The notes below the pieces were generated by a model that had not been told where the DNA came from, ran no database searches, and worked only from the letters and a program-made list of their open reading frames with translations. A stretch of DNA of 64,000 nucleotides from a virus. Below are positions 37,072 through 45,629 of this stretch, piece by piece; the first letter of the stretch is position 1, and every line of letters starts with the position of its first letter. Location: IMG/VR virus record IMGVR_UViG_3300026078_000017, positions 186,001 to 250,000 of that record; one strand, 5' to 3'. The translations under genes were made by a program, and so were the position numbers.

Positions 37072-38054
37072 CAGAGAACTATTTGATCCCAAAATGCTTT
37101 GCCACGACCACGAAGATATTGTACCGTGTCTTCAACAGTTCCAGCAAACCAAGGCTCATCCTTGTGCTGAACATTTTCATTGAGGTCAAGAGCACAACCA
37201 ATAATCTTCGCCTCAATAACAACTCTTGGACAGGTGTCAAAATCCAAAGGATGGAAAACTAGTCCATCGCACTTTGCAAGTTCTTGAAGGAAATCGTTGG
37301 CAGCCAAGTTAGAAAGGATCTTGACAGGCATTCTCTTTTCCGTACACCACTTTATGGTTTCCTGTGTACCCTTAATCCAGTTGCTGGACCCCTGAACAGC
37401 CCAAATCTTAATTGGAAGCTTACCAGCCACTTGCTCATGAACTTGACGAAGTTCCAAAAGCTTGTCAATTGTCTCATCTGAGAAAACTGAACTCAAAACA
37501 ACATGCTTGCTTTCTTCCACGAAGAGAAGAGCAGGCATTCTTGACAGGAAATGTTCCTTCTGTTTTTCTGACATCCAGAAAATATGCTGGGCTGCTGAGT
37601 ACAACTTCTCCACGACCATCCCATGAGGACGAAGAGGACAGTCACAAGGACTATTTGTCTGCTTCACGTGTGCCACCTCAGACCTAAACATGCAGTACTT
37701 GTAGTCATATTCGATTACTGAGTACTTGATGTTGTTCTGAATCATGTAGGCAAGACTTGCTACGTCACACTGTGTATAGTTGCCAAGGATCCAATATACG
37801 TCCTTGTATTTCTCCAACATGTCAATCGTGAGACTTGAGGAATGAACCTTGAAAATCTTATGAGGGGACTTCTGGATTATCGCCTCTGAGGTAGCCTCGG
37901 CTCCTCCTGCATAATCCTCTAAAAACATGTCACCGACAAAAACAACACGGGTCCCTGATGGAACTACAAATTCCATAGGAACCCCCGTGAAGTGATTATT
38001 TGCTGTGGCTGCGCCTAAGTTACGCAGAGTCTTTTCCTGTGGTTGCTGTGTCAT
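37071..38054 (-). CDS. Glycosyltransferase-like protein (GT-B C-terminal half)
   Basis: A 327-residue protein. The C-terminal part has 'ANDFLQELAKCDGLVFHPLD' then 'FDTCPRVVIEAKIIGCALDL', matching the donor-binding end of GT4-like transferases (E-x7 pattern replaced by CPRVVIEA). The N-terminal 180 residues ('VVFVGDMFLEDYAGGAEATS') fit a Rossmann domain. Start ATG 38054 ('MTQQPQEKTL') is preferred to one 90 bases upstream because GAGAG precedes it; it overlaps the primase gene by 35 bases. It is placed apart from the main glycan locus. Confidence 0.72.
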   Translation of the reverse strand: MTQQPQEKTLRNLGAATANNHFTGVPMEFVVPSGTRVVFVGDMFLEDYAGGAEATSEAIIQKSPHKIFKVHSSSLTIDMLEKYKDVYWILGNYTQCDVASLAYMIQNNIKYSVIEYDYKYCMFRSEVAHVKQTNSPCDCPLRPHGMVVEKLYSAAQHIFWMSEKQKEHFLSRMPALLFVEESKHVVLSSVFSDETIDKLLELRQVHEQVAGKLPIKIWAVQGSSNWIKGTQETIKWCTEKRMPVKILSNLAANDFLQELAKCDGLVFHPLDFDTCPRVVIEAKIIGCALDLNENVQHKDEPWFAGTVEDTVQYLRGRGKAFWDQIVL

Positions 38055-38757
38055 TCTTACTCTCGGGTTGTGTGTGCTTGACAACCTCGCGTCCACCCTT
38101 GAACACGTAGGTTCGGCCAACGCTATCAGCATACACCTTAACAATCACCTTGTACGTCATTTCGTCATCCAAACCGAAAGGCTTGTCGTTTCGATAAAGA
38201 ATCTGACCGAAACCCATCGTCAGGGCATTGTCAAGGTCAACCAGGCTGATGGTCTCTTCCTCGGTATCAAAGTGATACTTGCGGTCGTACTTGTTGTACC
38301 CACGAGGACAACCAATCATACTGTCAGCGTCAATCTTCTTGATGCTATACATGGTGTTCTTGATTCCAACAATGTCACCCACCTGGATGGCATCCATGAA
38401 ATCACGAGTACGTTCCTCGTCATAAACCAACGTTCCAGCCTCATAGTCCGCTTCCTGCTCAGGCGAAAGCTTCTCGAAAAGCTTGATCTGTGCCATGAGC
38501 AAATCCTGGCTGGACTGCTGCATCCCGTTATACTTGAAGTCATCCGGGTTGTACTTGCGATCGGTCGTGATAATGTCCTCACGAGTCTCAATCAAGGTCA
38601 ACGGAAGACCATCAGGTCCAATAGGACCATTTCCAGAAGCTGCCGCAGTATCTTCCTCGGTACTTCCCTCGACAGGCGTGGCAACAGGAGCTGCCTCAAC
38701 CACAGGCTCAGAAACCGCGACCTCTTCAACCGACTTAGACTTTTTCTTGGTAGCCAT
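38020..38757 (-). CDS. Possible in-frame internal gene at the 3' end of the primase gene
   Basis: Within the 662-codon primase frame, ATG 38757 ('MATKKKSKSVEEVAVSEPVV') is preceded by GGAGAGATACA, an excellent Shine-Dalgarno element in mid-gene. It would produce a 245-residue protein with a charged, A/P/E-rich linker and a globular C-terminal domain ('FMDAIQVGDIVGIKNTMYSI'). The codons here look more GC-rich than those upstream. Either the primase carries a fused C-terminal domain or the second half is also made as a separate protein. Confidence 0.45.
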   Translation of the reverse strand: MATKKKSKSVEEVAVSEPVVEAAPVATPVEGSTEEDTAAASGNGPIGPDGLPLTLIETREDIITTDRKYNPDDFKYNGMQQSSQDLLMAQIKLFEKLSPEQEADYEAGTLVYDEERTRDFMDAIQVGDIVGIKNTMYSIKKIDADSMIGCPRGYNKYDRKYHFDTEEETISLVDLDNALTMGFGQILYRNDKPFGLDDEMTYKVIVKVYADSVGRTYVFKGGREVVKHTQPESKNDTATTGKDSA

Positions 38758-40008
38758 TGTATCTCTCCGATTGCTTACATCTTCGCACGTTTCTTCAGCT
38801 TGTGCAAGGACATTCTCGTTTGTATCTATATTCCATAGATTTGCCTTGGATGTTCTTGTCCGTGTAAATCCAAGAGACCGCAACTTCTCAGCCAAAAGCT
38901 GAGACTTGTAGGTTGCAAAATCCTTGATGTCATGACTTTGATACCACGACTTACGCTTCTCTGCAACCCATGCCAAGGAAACCAAAGTTTTTCCAGGTTT
39001 AAGACTGGAGAAAAATAAGGAGTCAACCTGTTCAACCATCTCCAGGTCATTTTTGATCCCTTTCTTCTCCAACCACTTACAGTAATTCTTGTTTACATTT
39101 TCTGAACTGGAGTTGTACACGGGATATCTCATGACTGATACCACGATTCCACGAAGCTCCTTGTCATCAAAGGTTTCAGGATTTTCCAGACAAGCCTTGT
39201 AGTGAACTGCCAAAGCCATCAAGTCTTCATAGGTCGCTACTCCCTTTGCCCTGTGAGAAGACAACATTCGATGGATGGTGATGTTGCGAACACCTGAAGG
39301 GATTTTAACTCCTTCATCTATTTTAGCCTTAACGTCAGCAATGGGATTTTTGTGCCAGGATTCGAATATTGGGTCTGCCACCTGAACGTCAGCACTGAAA
39401 AGGTTTTTCTTCTTGGGCTTTCTTGGACGTCGACTCTTTTGCATCTCGTCATGAGATTTCTTGGTCATGTCCAAGATATGTTTTGGAAGGTCAACAATAG
39501 GTTCATTTAATCCATAAATGAGTTCATAGAATTTTCCTGACTTATGTTTGCTTGGAGGAACAATAACATAACCTGAGGAACCCTTGATGTCGACCTTGCT
39601 GGCAACACCAGAATATGAACAACTTACTGGAACATCACTCCAGTACCAAAAGTGATATCCACCAGATCCAGTACGATAACTGAAGGTTCTTGGAAGAGAC
39701 TTGATTATCTCGTGTTCTACTTGATCAACGTCTACAACAACCAGGTATTTGCCTGTCTTTGAGGATTTCTGACCTGTGATGACAGCGTAATTAACACTAC
39801 GTTTTCCAGCCATCTTGTTGAATTTCTCAAGGTTGTTGGTGGCAAGCTTTTTCCATCCGAAGTTGAGAAATGGATGTTTTCCTGGTGTACGACAAGTCTC
39901 CTTGTTTCGACAGGTACATTTACAGTTTTCATCAACTGAGTGAACTGGGAATATTTGTAAATCGCAGTCTTCTACGAAGTATTTGAGTATGTCTTCGACA
40001 GGGAACAT
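38020..40008 (-). CDS. Bifunctional DNA primase/polymerase-like protein
   Basis: A 662-residue protein. The N-terminal 210 residues match prim-pol (archaeo-eukaryotic primase) domains: 'TPGKHPFLNFGWKKL', the metal-binding DVD at residues 93-95 in 'YLVVVDVDQVEHE', and 'YRTGSGGYHFWYW' with the conserved histidine 119. A short cysteine cluster at residues 29-39 may bind zinc. A helical region (residues 220-415) follows, then a possible second protein starting at Met418. Role: primer synthesis or DNA synthesis at the phage fork. ATG 40008 follows AAGGGACAC. Confidence 0.85.
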   Translation of the reverse strand: MFPVEDILKYFVEDCDLQIFPVHSVDENCKCTCRNKETCRTPGKHPFLNFGWKKLATNNLEKFNKMAGKRSVNYAVITGQKSSKTGKYLVVVDVDQVEHEIIKSLPRTFSYRTGSGGYHFWYWSDVPVSCSYSGVASKVDIKGSSGYVIVPPSKHKSGKFYELIYGLNEPIVDLPKHILDMTKKSHDEMQKSRRPRKPKKKNLFSADVQVADPIFESWHKNPIADVKAKIDEGVKIPSGVRNITIHRMLSSHRAKGVATYEDLMALAVHYKACLENPETFDDKELRGIVVSVMRYPVYNSSSENVNKNYCKWLEKKGIKNDLEMVEQVDSLFFSSLKPGKTLVSLAWVAEKRKSWYQSHDIKDFATYKSQLLAEKLRSLGFTRTRTSKANLWNIDTNENVLAQAEETCEDVSNRRDTMATKKKSKSVEEVAVSEPVVEAAPVATPVEGSTEEDTAAASGNGPIGPDGLPLTLIETREDIITTDRKYNPDDFKYNGMQQSSQDLLMAQIKLFEKLSPEQEADYEAGTLVYDEERTRDFMDAIQVGDIVGIKNTMYSIKKIDADSMIGCPRGYNKYDRKYHFDTEEETISLVDLDNALTMGFGQILYRNDKPFGLDDEMTYKVIVKVYADSVGRTYVFKGGREVVKHTQPESKNDTATTGKDSA

Positions 40009-40104
40009 GTGTCCCTTAGGTCTAAGTCATATGATTTGGTATGTATCTATCACTCTAATTGGTTATGTTCCACTGTGTTTAATTTGACACACACAATCTA
40101 AACA

Positions 40105-40821
40105 TCAGCTTCCAAATGAAGTGATATATGTTTCTGCACTTGCAAGTTGAGTAGTCACATCATTTCCATGAAGAATCATAAAAGCTTTAACGTCCATGGT
40201 AGCTGGTAAACCACCAGTAGCTCTGTTGCCAAGACACAAGAGAGCTGTGGTGAAATTGGCAACTAAACATCCAGTTGAACCACCAGACAAGGTTTGTGAT
40301 ACACCATCAATTCTAATATCCGAACAACCTCTAGTATTACTAGTGTCAATAATTTGAGTTATCGTATGCCATTGATTTTGAGGTCCTGCTGCGGACGTTT
40401 CATTATAACCGAATGTTCCACCCGAACCCCATGCACCACCATTTAATTTGTTATTGGCTGCTGTGAAAGATTGTCCAACACCAAAAGTGTTTGGATTTCC
40501 AGAAAATGCATTACCTAGTTCAAGCCAAATTTCAGCAGCAGTATTTGAACCATGTCTAACTCTCCAAATAATAGCAATTTTTGAATCTGACGTAAATGCA
40601 TTAGTTGAAGGTGTTGCAGTTGGATTGCAATTAGCAAATGAAATATAATCCGAAGTTTTGGTTGGTTTTGTGCCAGAGGTTGCAAAACTTAGAACAGATT
40701 TTCTTCCAGTCCAAGCATTTACTGTTCCAGCAGAAACGTCTCCTGCTACCAATAAATCAATGGTATAAGAACCAACTGGATTCCAAGTACTGTGTCCTGT
40801 TGCTAAAATTACGGCTGTCAT
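40105..40821 (-). CDS. Fibre-associated protein, concanavalin/LamG-like fold
   Basis: A 238-residue S/G/T/N-rich protein. The strands 'SKIAIIWRVRHGSNTAAEIW', 'QNQWHTITQIIDTSNTRG' and 'MDVKAFMILHGNDVTTQLAS' follow the jelly-roll order of concanavalin-type lectin domains often found at phage fibre tips. It starts 16 bases after the stop of the glycine-rich fibre gene and ends 96 bases before the primase gene. A probable receptor- or glycan-binding tip protein. Confidence 0.7.
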   Translation of the reverse strand: MTAVILATGHSTWNPVGSYTIDLLVAGDVSAGTVNAWTGRKSVLSFATSGTKPTKTSDYISFANCNPTATPSTNAFTSDSKIAIIWRVRHGSNTAAEIWLELGNAFSGNPNTFGVGQSFTAANNKLNGGAWGSGGTFGYNETSAAGPQNQWHTITQIIDTSNTRGCSDIRIDGVSQTLSGGSTGCLVANFTTALLCLGNRATGGLPATMDVKAFMILHGNDVTTQLASAETYITSFGS

Positions 40822-40836
40822 CAGCTAGTAAATATA

Positions 40837-42987
40837 TTAGCGGAACCAATTCAAACCATTACGTGAACTGATGGACAACAAACCACAACCAAGAGATCCA
40901 GTATATGGAGTTGACAACATGTTTAGAGTTGTGCCGCCAGAGCAGGAAATGATTGGAAGCGAAGCACTGTGTTCAAGTTGCAACAAAATAATGCCAGCAT
41001 TTCCTGTTGGGAAACTTGCCGTCAAAGAACTGTTGAGTTGGATGACAATTGAACTGCTTAGGGTATAAGCCACAACCTTACCGAAATCGGTTGCCAAGAG
41101 AGTGTCGGTTGAACCTGTTACAACTCTGACGCTTGGAGTATCCACATATTGTTTATTCGTTGCGGCAGATCCTGTTGTAGGAGTCGGAACGATAACTGTG
41201 CTGCTAAAGGATGCCGTGTTTAATCCATAAAAAACACCAGAAACCACAGCATCGCCTCTGAACAAGGACACGTTACCATTTGAGGTGTCTTTTCCACCGA
41301 TATTACCGGAGACTACAAAAAGGATATCCTTTTCATTGATGCCTGCGTTGGCATTGGCAAGTCCTGTAATTTGGATTGCGCTTACACTACCCGCAGACGT
41401 ATTTCCATTTGCATGAAGATTGATCAAGGATCCACTAAATCCAATACCGCCATCACTATTACCATTTATGATGAAGTTTGAAGTGTTGGCTGAAGACGAA
41501 ACCATTTGAATGGTGCCAGACATATACATGTCACAACCAAAGACAGCAACTCTTTGAACAGAGCCGCCCGGAATAGAGTTTACAGTTCCACTAGCAAGAA
41601 AAATATATTTTGGGTTAGGAGTACTGGTAATGTTGTCGCCAATGTTAATGCTTCTGGAAGTGTAGAAGTTTCCAGAAACAAGAGTGTCTCCAGCAAACAC
41701 TGCTATTGAACCAGAACTGTTAACAGTGTTTGCATTCTTTACACCAAGACCACCAGAGACATAAAAGAAAATGTCCTTACCTGGGTAACCTGCTGTACCT
41801 ATAATTGGGTTGCCATTGAAAAATGCCTTGGCAACTAAGTTCTTGTTTGGAAGATCTCCAACGATGAAGAAGGACCCAGACTCAGAAAACCAAGAAGGAC
41901 GGCTTGCACCAAAGTTACTTCCACCAAAAAGAATGTTGCCAGCTTTGCTTACATAAATGCTTCCACTAAAGGCAGAATAACCTGCTTGTAGGGTTATGGT
42001 ACCTCCAGTACCATGACTACCAGTTGTTGTAAGAACAGGACCAGCAGCACCACCAGCAATGAAAATACCACCACCATCACCACCAATTCCACGATAAGCT
42101 GAAGCACCTGATCCGGCAGAAAGTCCAACAGAACCTCCCGCTCCACCACTACCTGTATTTTCTGAAAGTCCAAAACCTTGAGAATCGCCAGCCGTGATGT
42201 TAACGCTACCACCAGTTCCAGAACTTCCGGTTAAGACATTTGCAAAACCGCCAAAGCCTGCCAGAATAACAACTGTTCCACCACCTCCAGCAGAAGTATT
42301 TTCAATGTTCGCATCACCACCAGCACCTCCTTCAACGAAGGATGATCCACCACTTCCAGCAACCGTTCCTGCTTGAATGGTTGATCCGCCAACACCAGCA
42401 AATAATTGAATGGTACCTCCACCAAGTCCACCGACGGTATTTATGCCAGCATTTCCGCCTTGCAAAATGAGATCACCACCACCACCTGAAACAACAGCAG
42501 TGCCTGCAACAATTTGCATAGAACGTCCTGCTTGAGGAAATCCTGTTGCGTCATTCATGCCCTCAACAGTAATCGTTCGTGGTGTGGTGCTGCCAGCTTC
42601 TACCTTAAAGACAACATCGGACTTGTAGAGTTCAACAGAACCGGTGGTGTAGATAACGTTTGAGGAAGTAGAGAACCAATAACTTGTTCCGCCTCCACCA
42701 GTTCCACCAATTGTGAGATTTCCAGACACATGAAGATCACCACCGAACACAGAAATGGCATGAGTGTTGGCTGTTCCTTTTTGACCAACACCACCTGAGA
42801 CATACAAGAAGACATCTGTACCAATGGAACTTGTACCAAACACTGCCGCATTTATGTTGCCGATGTTTGGAGTCGAAGGATTATCGGCTGCAATCGGATA
42901 AAACAAAAGGGAAGCACCAGTTCCAGTTGAACCTGAACTGATGAACTTCGCACCTCTAAGTTGACTTGCTCTAAAATCTAGTGTCAA
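40837..42987 (-). CDS. Glycine-rich tail fibre protein with internal repeats
   Basis: A 716-residue fibre protein. A module of the type 'FLYVSGGVGQK', then 'ISVFGGDLHVSG' recurs at least four times, separated by a long glycine-rich central part ('GGAGGSVGLSAGSGASAY') typical of trimeric fibres. Near the C-terminus 'GSAATNKQYVDTPSV' is a common fibre element. It starts with TTG 42987 ('MTLDFRASQL'), preceded by AAGG nine bases away; no in-frame ATG lies nearby. The original ATG may have been displaced by a GIY-YIG insertion. Confidence 0.82.
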   Translation of the reverse strand: MTLDFRASQLRGAKFISSGSTGTGASLLFYPIAADNPSTPNIGNINAAVFGTSSIGTDVFLYVSGGVGQKGTANTHAISVFGGDLHVSGNLTIGGTGGGGTSYWFSTSSNVIYTTGSVELYKSDVVFKVEAGSTTPRTITVEGMNDATGFPQAGRSMQIVAGTAVVSGGGGDLILQGGNAGINTVGGLGGGTIQLFAGVGGSTIQAGTVAGSGGSSFVEGGAGGDANIENTSAGGGGTVVILAGFGGFANVLTGSSGTGGSVNITAGDSQGFGLSENTGSGGAGGSVGLSAGSGASAYRGIGGDGGGIFIAGGAAGPVLTTTGSHGTGGTITLQAGYSAFSGSIYVSKAGNILFGGSNFGASRPSWFSESGSFFIVGDLPNKNLVAKAFFNGNPIIGTAGYPGKDIFFYVSGGLGVKNANTVNSSGSIAVFAGDTLVSGNFYTSRSINIGDNITSTPNPKYIFLASGTVNSIPGGSVQRVAVFGCDMYMSGTIQMVSSSANTSNFIINGNSDGGIGFSGSLINLHANGNTSAGSVSAIQITGLANANAGINEKDILFVVSGNIGGKDTSNGNVSLFRGDAVVSGVFYGLNTASFSSTVIVPTPTTGSAATNKQYVDTPSVRVVTGSTDTLLATDFGKVVAYTLSSSIVIQLNSSLTASFPTGNAGIILLQLEHSASLPIISCSGGTTLNMLSTPYTGSLGCGLLSISSRNGLNWFR

Positions 42988-43144
42988 AATTGCACCTTAT
43001 ATTTCCATTGAAGTTTGCCTGCGGTCTTATTTCTGCCACTTGAGCATTCACTAATTGTTGTACGTTTAATTGAGGTTTTTTCAGAAGAACCAACATACAA
43101 CTTTCCATTATATCTGTTTTTGATGATGTAAATGCCTAGTGTCA
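42978..43144. repeat. 9-bp direct repeat flanking the GIY-YIG remnant
   Basis: CTAGTGTCA occurs at 42978-42986 and again at 43136-43144 (plus strand), 158 bases apart. One copy covers codons 1-4 of the fibre gene, the other codons 1-4 of the GIY-YIG remnant. This is consistent with a duplication made when a small element was inserted at the fibre gene start, or with recombination between short homologies. Confidence 0.55.
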
Positions 43145-43145
43145 T
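42984..43145 (-). pseudogene. GIY-YIG nuclease remnant (N-terminal fragment)
   Basis: A 53-codon frame starting ATG 43145 with AGGAT upstream. The N-terminus 'MTLGIYIIKNRYNGKLYVGS' is a textbook GIY...YVG motif of GIY-YIG endonucleases, but the frame ends after 53 codons, without the catalytic Arg/His/Glu region of a full domain. Its stop TGA overlaps the TTG start of the fibre gene. The first codons and those of the fibre gene share TGACACTAG. Most likely the tail end of a homing-endonuclease insertion. Confidence 0.7.
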
Positions 43146-43179
43146 TGTGGTTTATCCTGAGTTCTAAATATCTCAATTG

Positions 43180-43914
43180 TTAATAAAATGCGATGAAATC
43201 AATGGTGGTGTTTGTTGGTGCAGAGATTTCAACAGTTTCAGAGTTGCTTGAGGAAGTCTGATGACTAAAGGCAACGTCTGCACTTCCATCATTTATACCA
43301 ACGTTTGCCCAGGCAGTGTCATAGTAGAACTTTGGAAGACCCGGTAGGGTCGCGAAGGATGCCGTGTAAAAGCTTTTCCCACCAGGAGCGACAGAACCTG
43401 CCGAGGCTGTAATGGATGCCGTATAGGCGCTTGTAGCGACCGCAGGATAGGTTGGAGAGTAGATGGCTCTCCAACGAATACTTCCCGAGAATGGTGCCGA
43501 GAAGTCAAATGTAAATCCTGTGGTTGTTATGTTTCCACCATAAAGATTTAGGTTTCCGCCATAAATCGATGCAGATTCAACAGAAAGGACCACATATGGT
43601 TGATGACTGAAGGTAAAACCAAAGGAACCTGTACCAGAAGTTCCAAGACTTGGAAGTGTGAAAATACCTTCAGAGTACTCTGCCGTGGCAAAAGCAAAAC
43701 TGCTGGTGATAATAACCTGAGATCCTGAGTTGACACCGTTGATTATAAAGAAATCTCGATGACGTAGGGTTTTGTTTAAGTCTAGGGAGTAGGTGACCTG
43801 CGTTTGAGGGTCAACAATACTAACGACCTGAGGTTTGTTGTTGTGGTAGCCATAAACCTTTCTCCAAAGGTTTCGGGCATTACCACCATATTTGTTATTC
43901 TGGTCGTTGCTCAT
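43180..43914 (-). CDS. Fibre/virion protein, S/G-rich
   Basis: A 244-residue protein. The start 'MSNDQNNKYGGNARNLWRKV' is followed by about 200 residues of S/T/G/F-rich beta strands ('FGFTFSHQPYVVLSVESASI', 'YGGNLNLYGGNITTTGFTFD'). It lies next to the glycine-rich fibre and is probably a fibre or whisker subunit. The start codon is preceded directly by a 10-bp hairpin that buries the Shine-Dalgarno element. Confidence 0.68.
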   Translation of the reverse strand: MSNDQNNKYGGNARNLWRKVYGYHNNKPQVVSIVDPQTQVTYSLDLNKTLRHRDFFIINGVNSGSQVIITSSFAFATAEYSEGIFTLPSLGTSGTGSFGFTFSHQPYVVLSVESASIYGGNLNLYGGNITTTGFTFDFSAPFSGSIRWRAIYSPTYPAVATSAYTASITASAGSVAPGGKSFYTASFATLPGLPKFYYDTAWANVGINDGSADVAFSHQTSSSNSETVEISAPTNTTIDFIAFY

Positions 43915-43937
43915 GAGGGTAAATAGGATTTACCCTC
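43915..43937 (-). promoter_or_regulatory. Perfect hairpin covering the ribosome-binding site
   Basis: GAGGGTAAAT, three bases, ATTTACCCTC: a perfect 10-bp inverted repeat that ends one base before the ATG of the 43914 gene. In mRNA the purine-rich GAGGG arm, the likely Shine-Dalgarno element, is paired with CCCUC beside the start codon, so translation may be off until the hairpin opens. It also contains a copy of the TAAATA box seen before other late genes. Confidence 0.6.
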
Positions 43938-43952
43938 CTAAACACACCCGAC

Positions 43953-45311
43953 TCAAAGAATCTTAGCAGCCAAGGTTGCCAACTCAGAACGTTCACCCTT
44001 TGTAAGTGTGACGTGACCTGAGATCTGTTCTTTTTTGAACTTCTCAATAGCCACCGTCAAACCGTTAGAAAGACTGTCCACGTAGGTGTTGTCGATCTGC
44101 TCAATGTCACCTGTGAGAACGATCTTGGTGTTTTCGCCAACTCTCGTAAGAATCGTCTTCAACTCATGGGCATTGAGGTTCTGAGCTTCATCGATAATCA
44201 TGAAAGCATTGGAGATACTTCTGCCACGAATGAAGGTCATTGCCTCAACTTCAATCGTACCTTCCTCGAAGTACATGTTCAAGGTCTCTTCAATGTTTCT
44301 GGATTTTTTACCAGAAGCACTCAACAAGAAACGCAAGTTGTCCTTGATAGGAGCAACCCATGGTTCCATTTTCTCTTCAATGGTACCTGGAAGGAAACCA
44401 ATGTCTTTACCCATTGGCTGAACTGGACGACAAACCACAAGACTCTTGTACTTCTTCTTTTCAAGAACAAGCTCCAAGCCTGCTGCGATTGACAACAAGG
44501 TTTTACCACAACCAGCCAAGCCTGCAAGAGTTACGAGTTTGACATCTGGGTCAAGAAGCAACTGAAGGGCGAATCTCTGTTCTTTGTTCTTTGCTTCCAA
44601 CTTACCAAGTTTCATTACATCATCTACCAAGTAGAGAGGTTCATCCTTGGAAACGAAACGTACAAGTCCAATAGACTCTTCATCAGACTCCGTGTCTTCT
44701 AAAACAAGGAACTGATTTGGAAGCAAGCCCCACTCATCTACCTTACCTGGGTGGATTTCAAGACACTTATCAGCGTAAAGTTTGTCAATGTCAAAATCTC
44801 CCTTAAGAGTCTTGACACCCGAGTACAAACTAGAAACTGATGTGGTTGCTTGAGCCTTTTTATAGTCTTCACACTCAAGACCAAGAATATCTGCCTTGAG
44901 TCTAAGGAGTGTGTCTCTTGTTACCAAAACAAGTTTTTCCTCTGTCTTAGCAGCGACGATTGTCTGACACAAGGTAAGGATGGAGTTGTCTCCAGACTGT
45001 TTGCCTGCAAGTTCGACTGGGAGAGCTTGTGGAGCTGCATTCACAATGTCATCAACAGACAAGATTCTAAGGGTGCCACCATTATTGAGAGCAATGCCGG
45101 TTTTAAGTGCCTTGTCATTTTTGGTAATATCTGCCAACTTACGAACAGTCTCACGGGCATTTCTACCAACTTCGTCTTGACGGTCCTTGTGACGATCGAG
45201 TTCCTCAATAACAATCAAAGGCAAAATGACGTAATTGTCTTCAAATGAAAAAAGTGCTTCTGGATCGGAAAGTAGAACGTTCGTGTCAATAACAAAAGTT
45301 TTCTTGGCCAT
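43953..45311 (-). CDS. phoH: PIN-PhoH protein (PhoH2 type)
   Basis: A 452-residue two-domain protein. Residues 1-150 form a PIN ribonuclease domain ('FVIDTNVLLSDPEALF' with Asp9, 'SGDNSIL' with Asp108, 'TRDTLLR' with Asp133). Residues 245-452 form the PhoH ATPase with Walker A 'LAGLAGCGKT' (261-270) and Walker B 'FMIIDEAQNL' (369-378). PhoH2 proteins are reported to unwind and cut RNA, and PhoH is common in marine and T4-like phages. All catalytic positions look intact. TATTTAA precedes the ATG by one base. Confidence 0.93.
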   Translation of the reverse strand: MAKKTFVIDTNVLLSDPEALFSFEDNYVILPLIVIEELDRHKDRQDEVGRNARETVRKLADITKNDKALKTGIALNNGGTLRILSVDDIVNAAPQALPVELAGKQSGDNSILTLCQTIVAAKTEEKLVLVTRDTLLRLKADILGLECEDYKKAQATTSVSSLYSGVKTLKGDFDIDKLYADKCLEIHPGKVDEWGLLPNQFLVLEDTESDEESIGLVRFVSKDEPLYLVDDVMKLGKLEAKNKEQRFALQLLLDPDVKLVTLAGLAGCGKTLLSIAAGLELVLEKKKYKSLVVCRPVQPMGKDIGFLPGTIEEKMEPWVAPIKDNLRFLLSASGKKSRNIEETLNMYFEEGTIEVEAMTFIRGRSISNAFMIIDEAQNLNAHELKTILTRVGENTKIVLTGDIEQIDNTYVDSLSNGLTVAIEKFKKEQISGHVTLTKGERSELATLAAKIL

Positions 45312-45376
45312 TTAAATACACTTATCCCTTCGTACCAAAGAGGTACTAGATACACGGTCACCACTCACTCAACCAG

Positions 45377-45613
45377 CTACTCAGACTTAGGTTTTCTTTT
45401 CACTTTTGCGCTTTTGTCATCCGCATTATTTGCTTCAATGTCAATAAGTTGCGTAGGTTCACTAAAGTGCACAAGTGCATTTTTATGAACTTTCTCTTCG
45501 GTTGTATCACTAATGGGTTTTGTTTTCTCAACAAATGTTCCACTTGGGCCAACTTCGACATTGAGCGGATCTAAGCCTCTTATAAGAAGGTCACGTTTTA
45601 TCGTTCCTAGCAT
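45377..45613 (-). CDS. Small hypothetical protein
   Basis: A 78-residue charged protein ('MLGTIKRDLLIRGLDPLNVE') with a lysine-rich tail ('KVKRKPKSE'). CTATTTAAGGAC directly precedes the ATG, giving both the shared late box and the Shine-Dalgarno element AAGGA. A 65-base gap with a short hairpin (GTACC, five bases, GGTAC at 45332-45346) separates it from phoH. Function unknown. Confidence 0.6.
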   Translation of the reverse strand: MLGTIKRDLLIRGLDPLNVEVGPSGTFVEKTKPISDTTEEKVHKNALVHFSEPTQLIDIEANNADDKSAKVKRKPKSE

Positions 45614-45629
45614 GTCCTTAAATAGAGCC

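Noticed and set aside
41994-42431. Leftward frames rich in V/L inside the fibre gene
   Set aside because: They are frame-shifted readings of glycine-rich repeats of the fibre and lack ribosome-binding sites.
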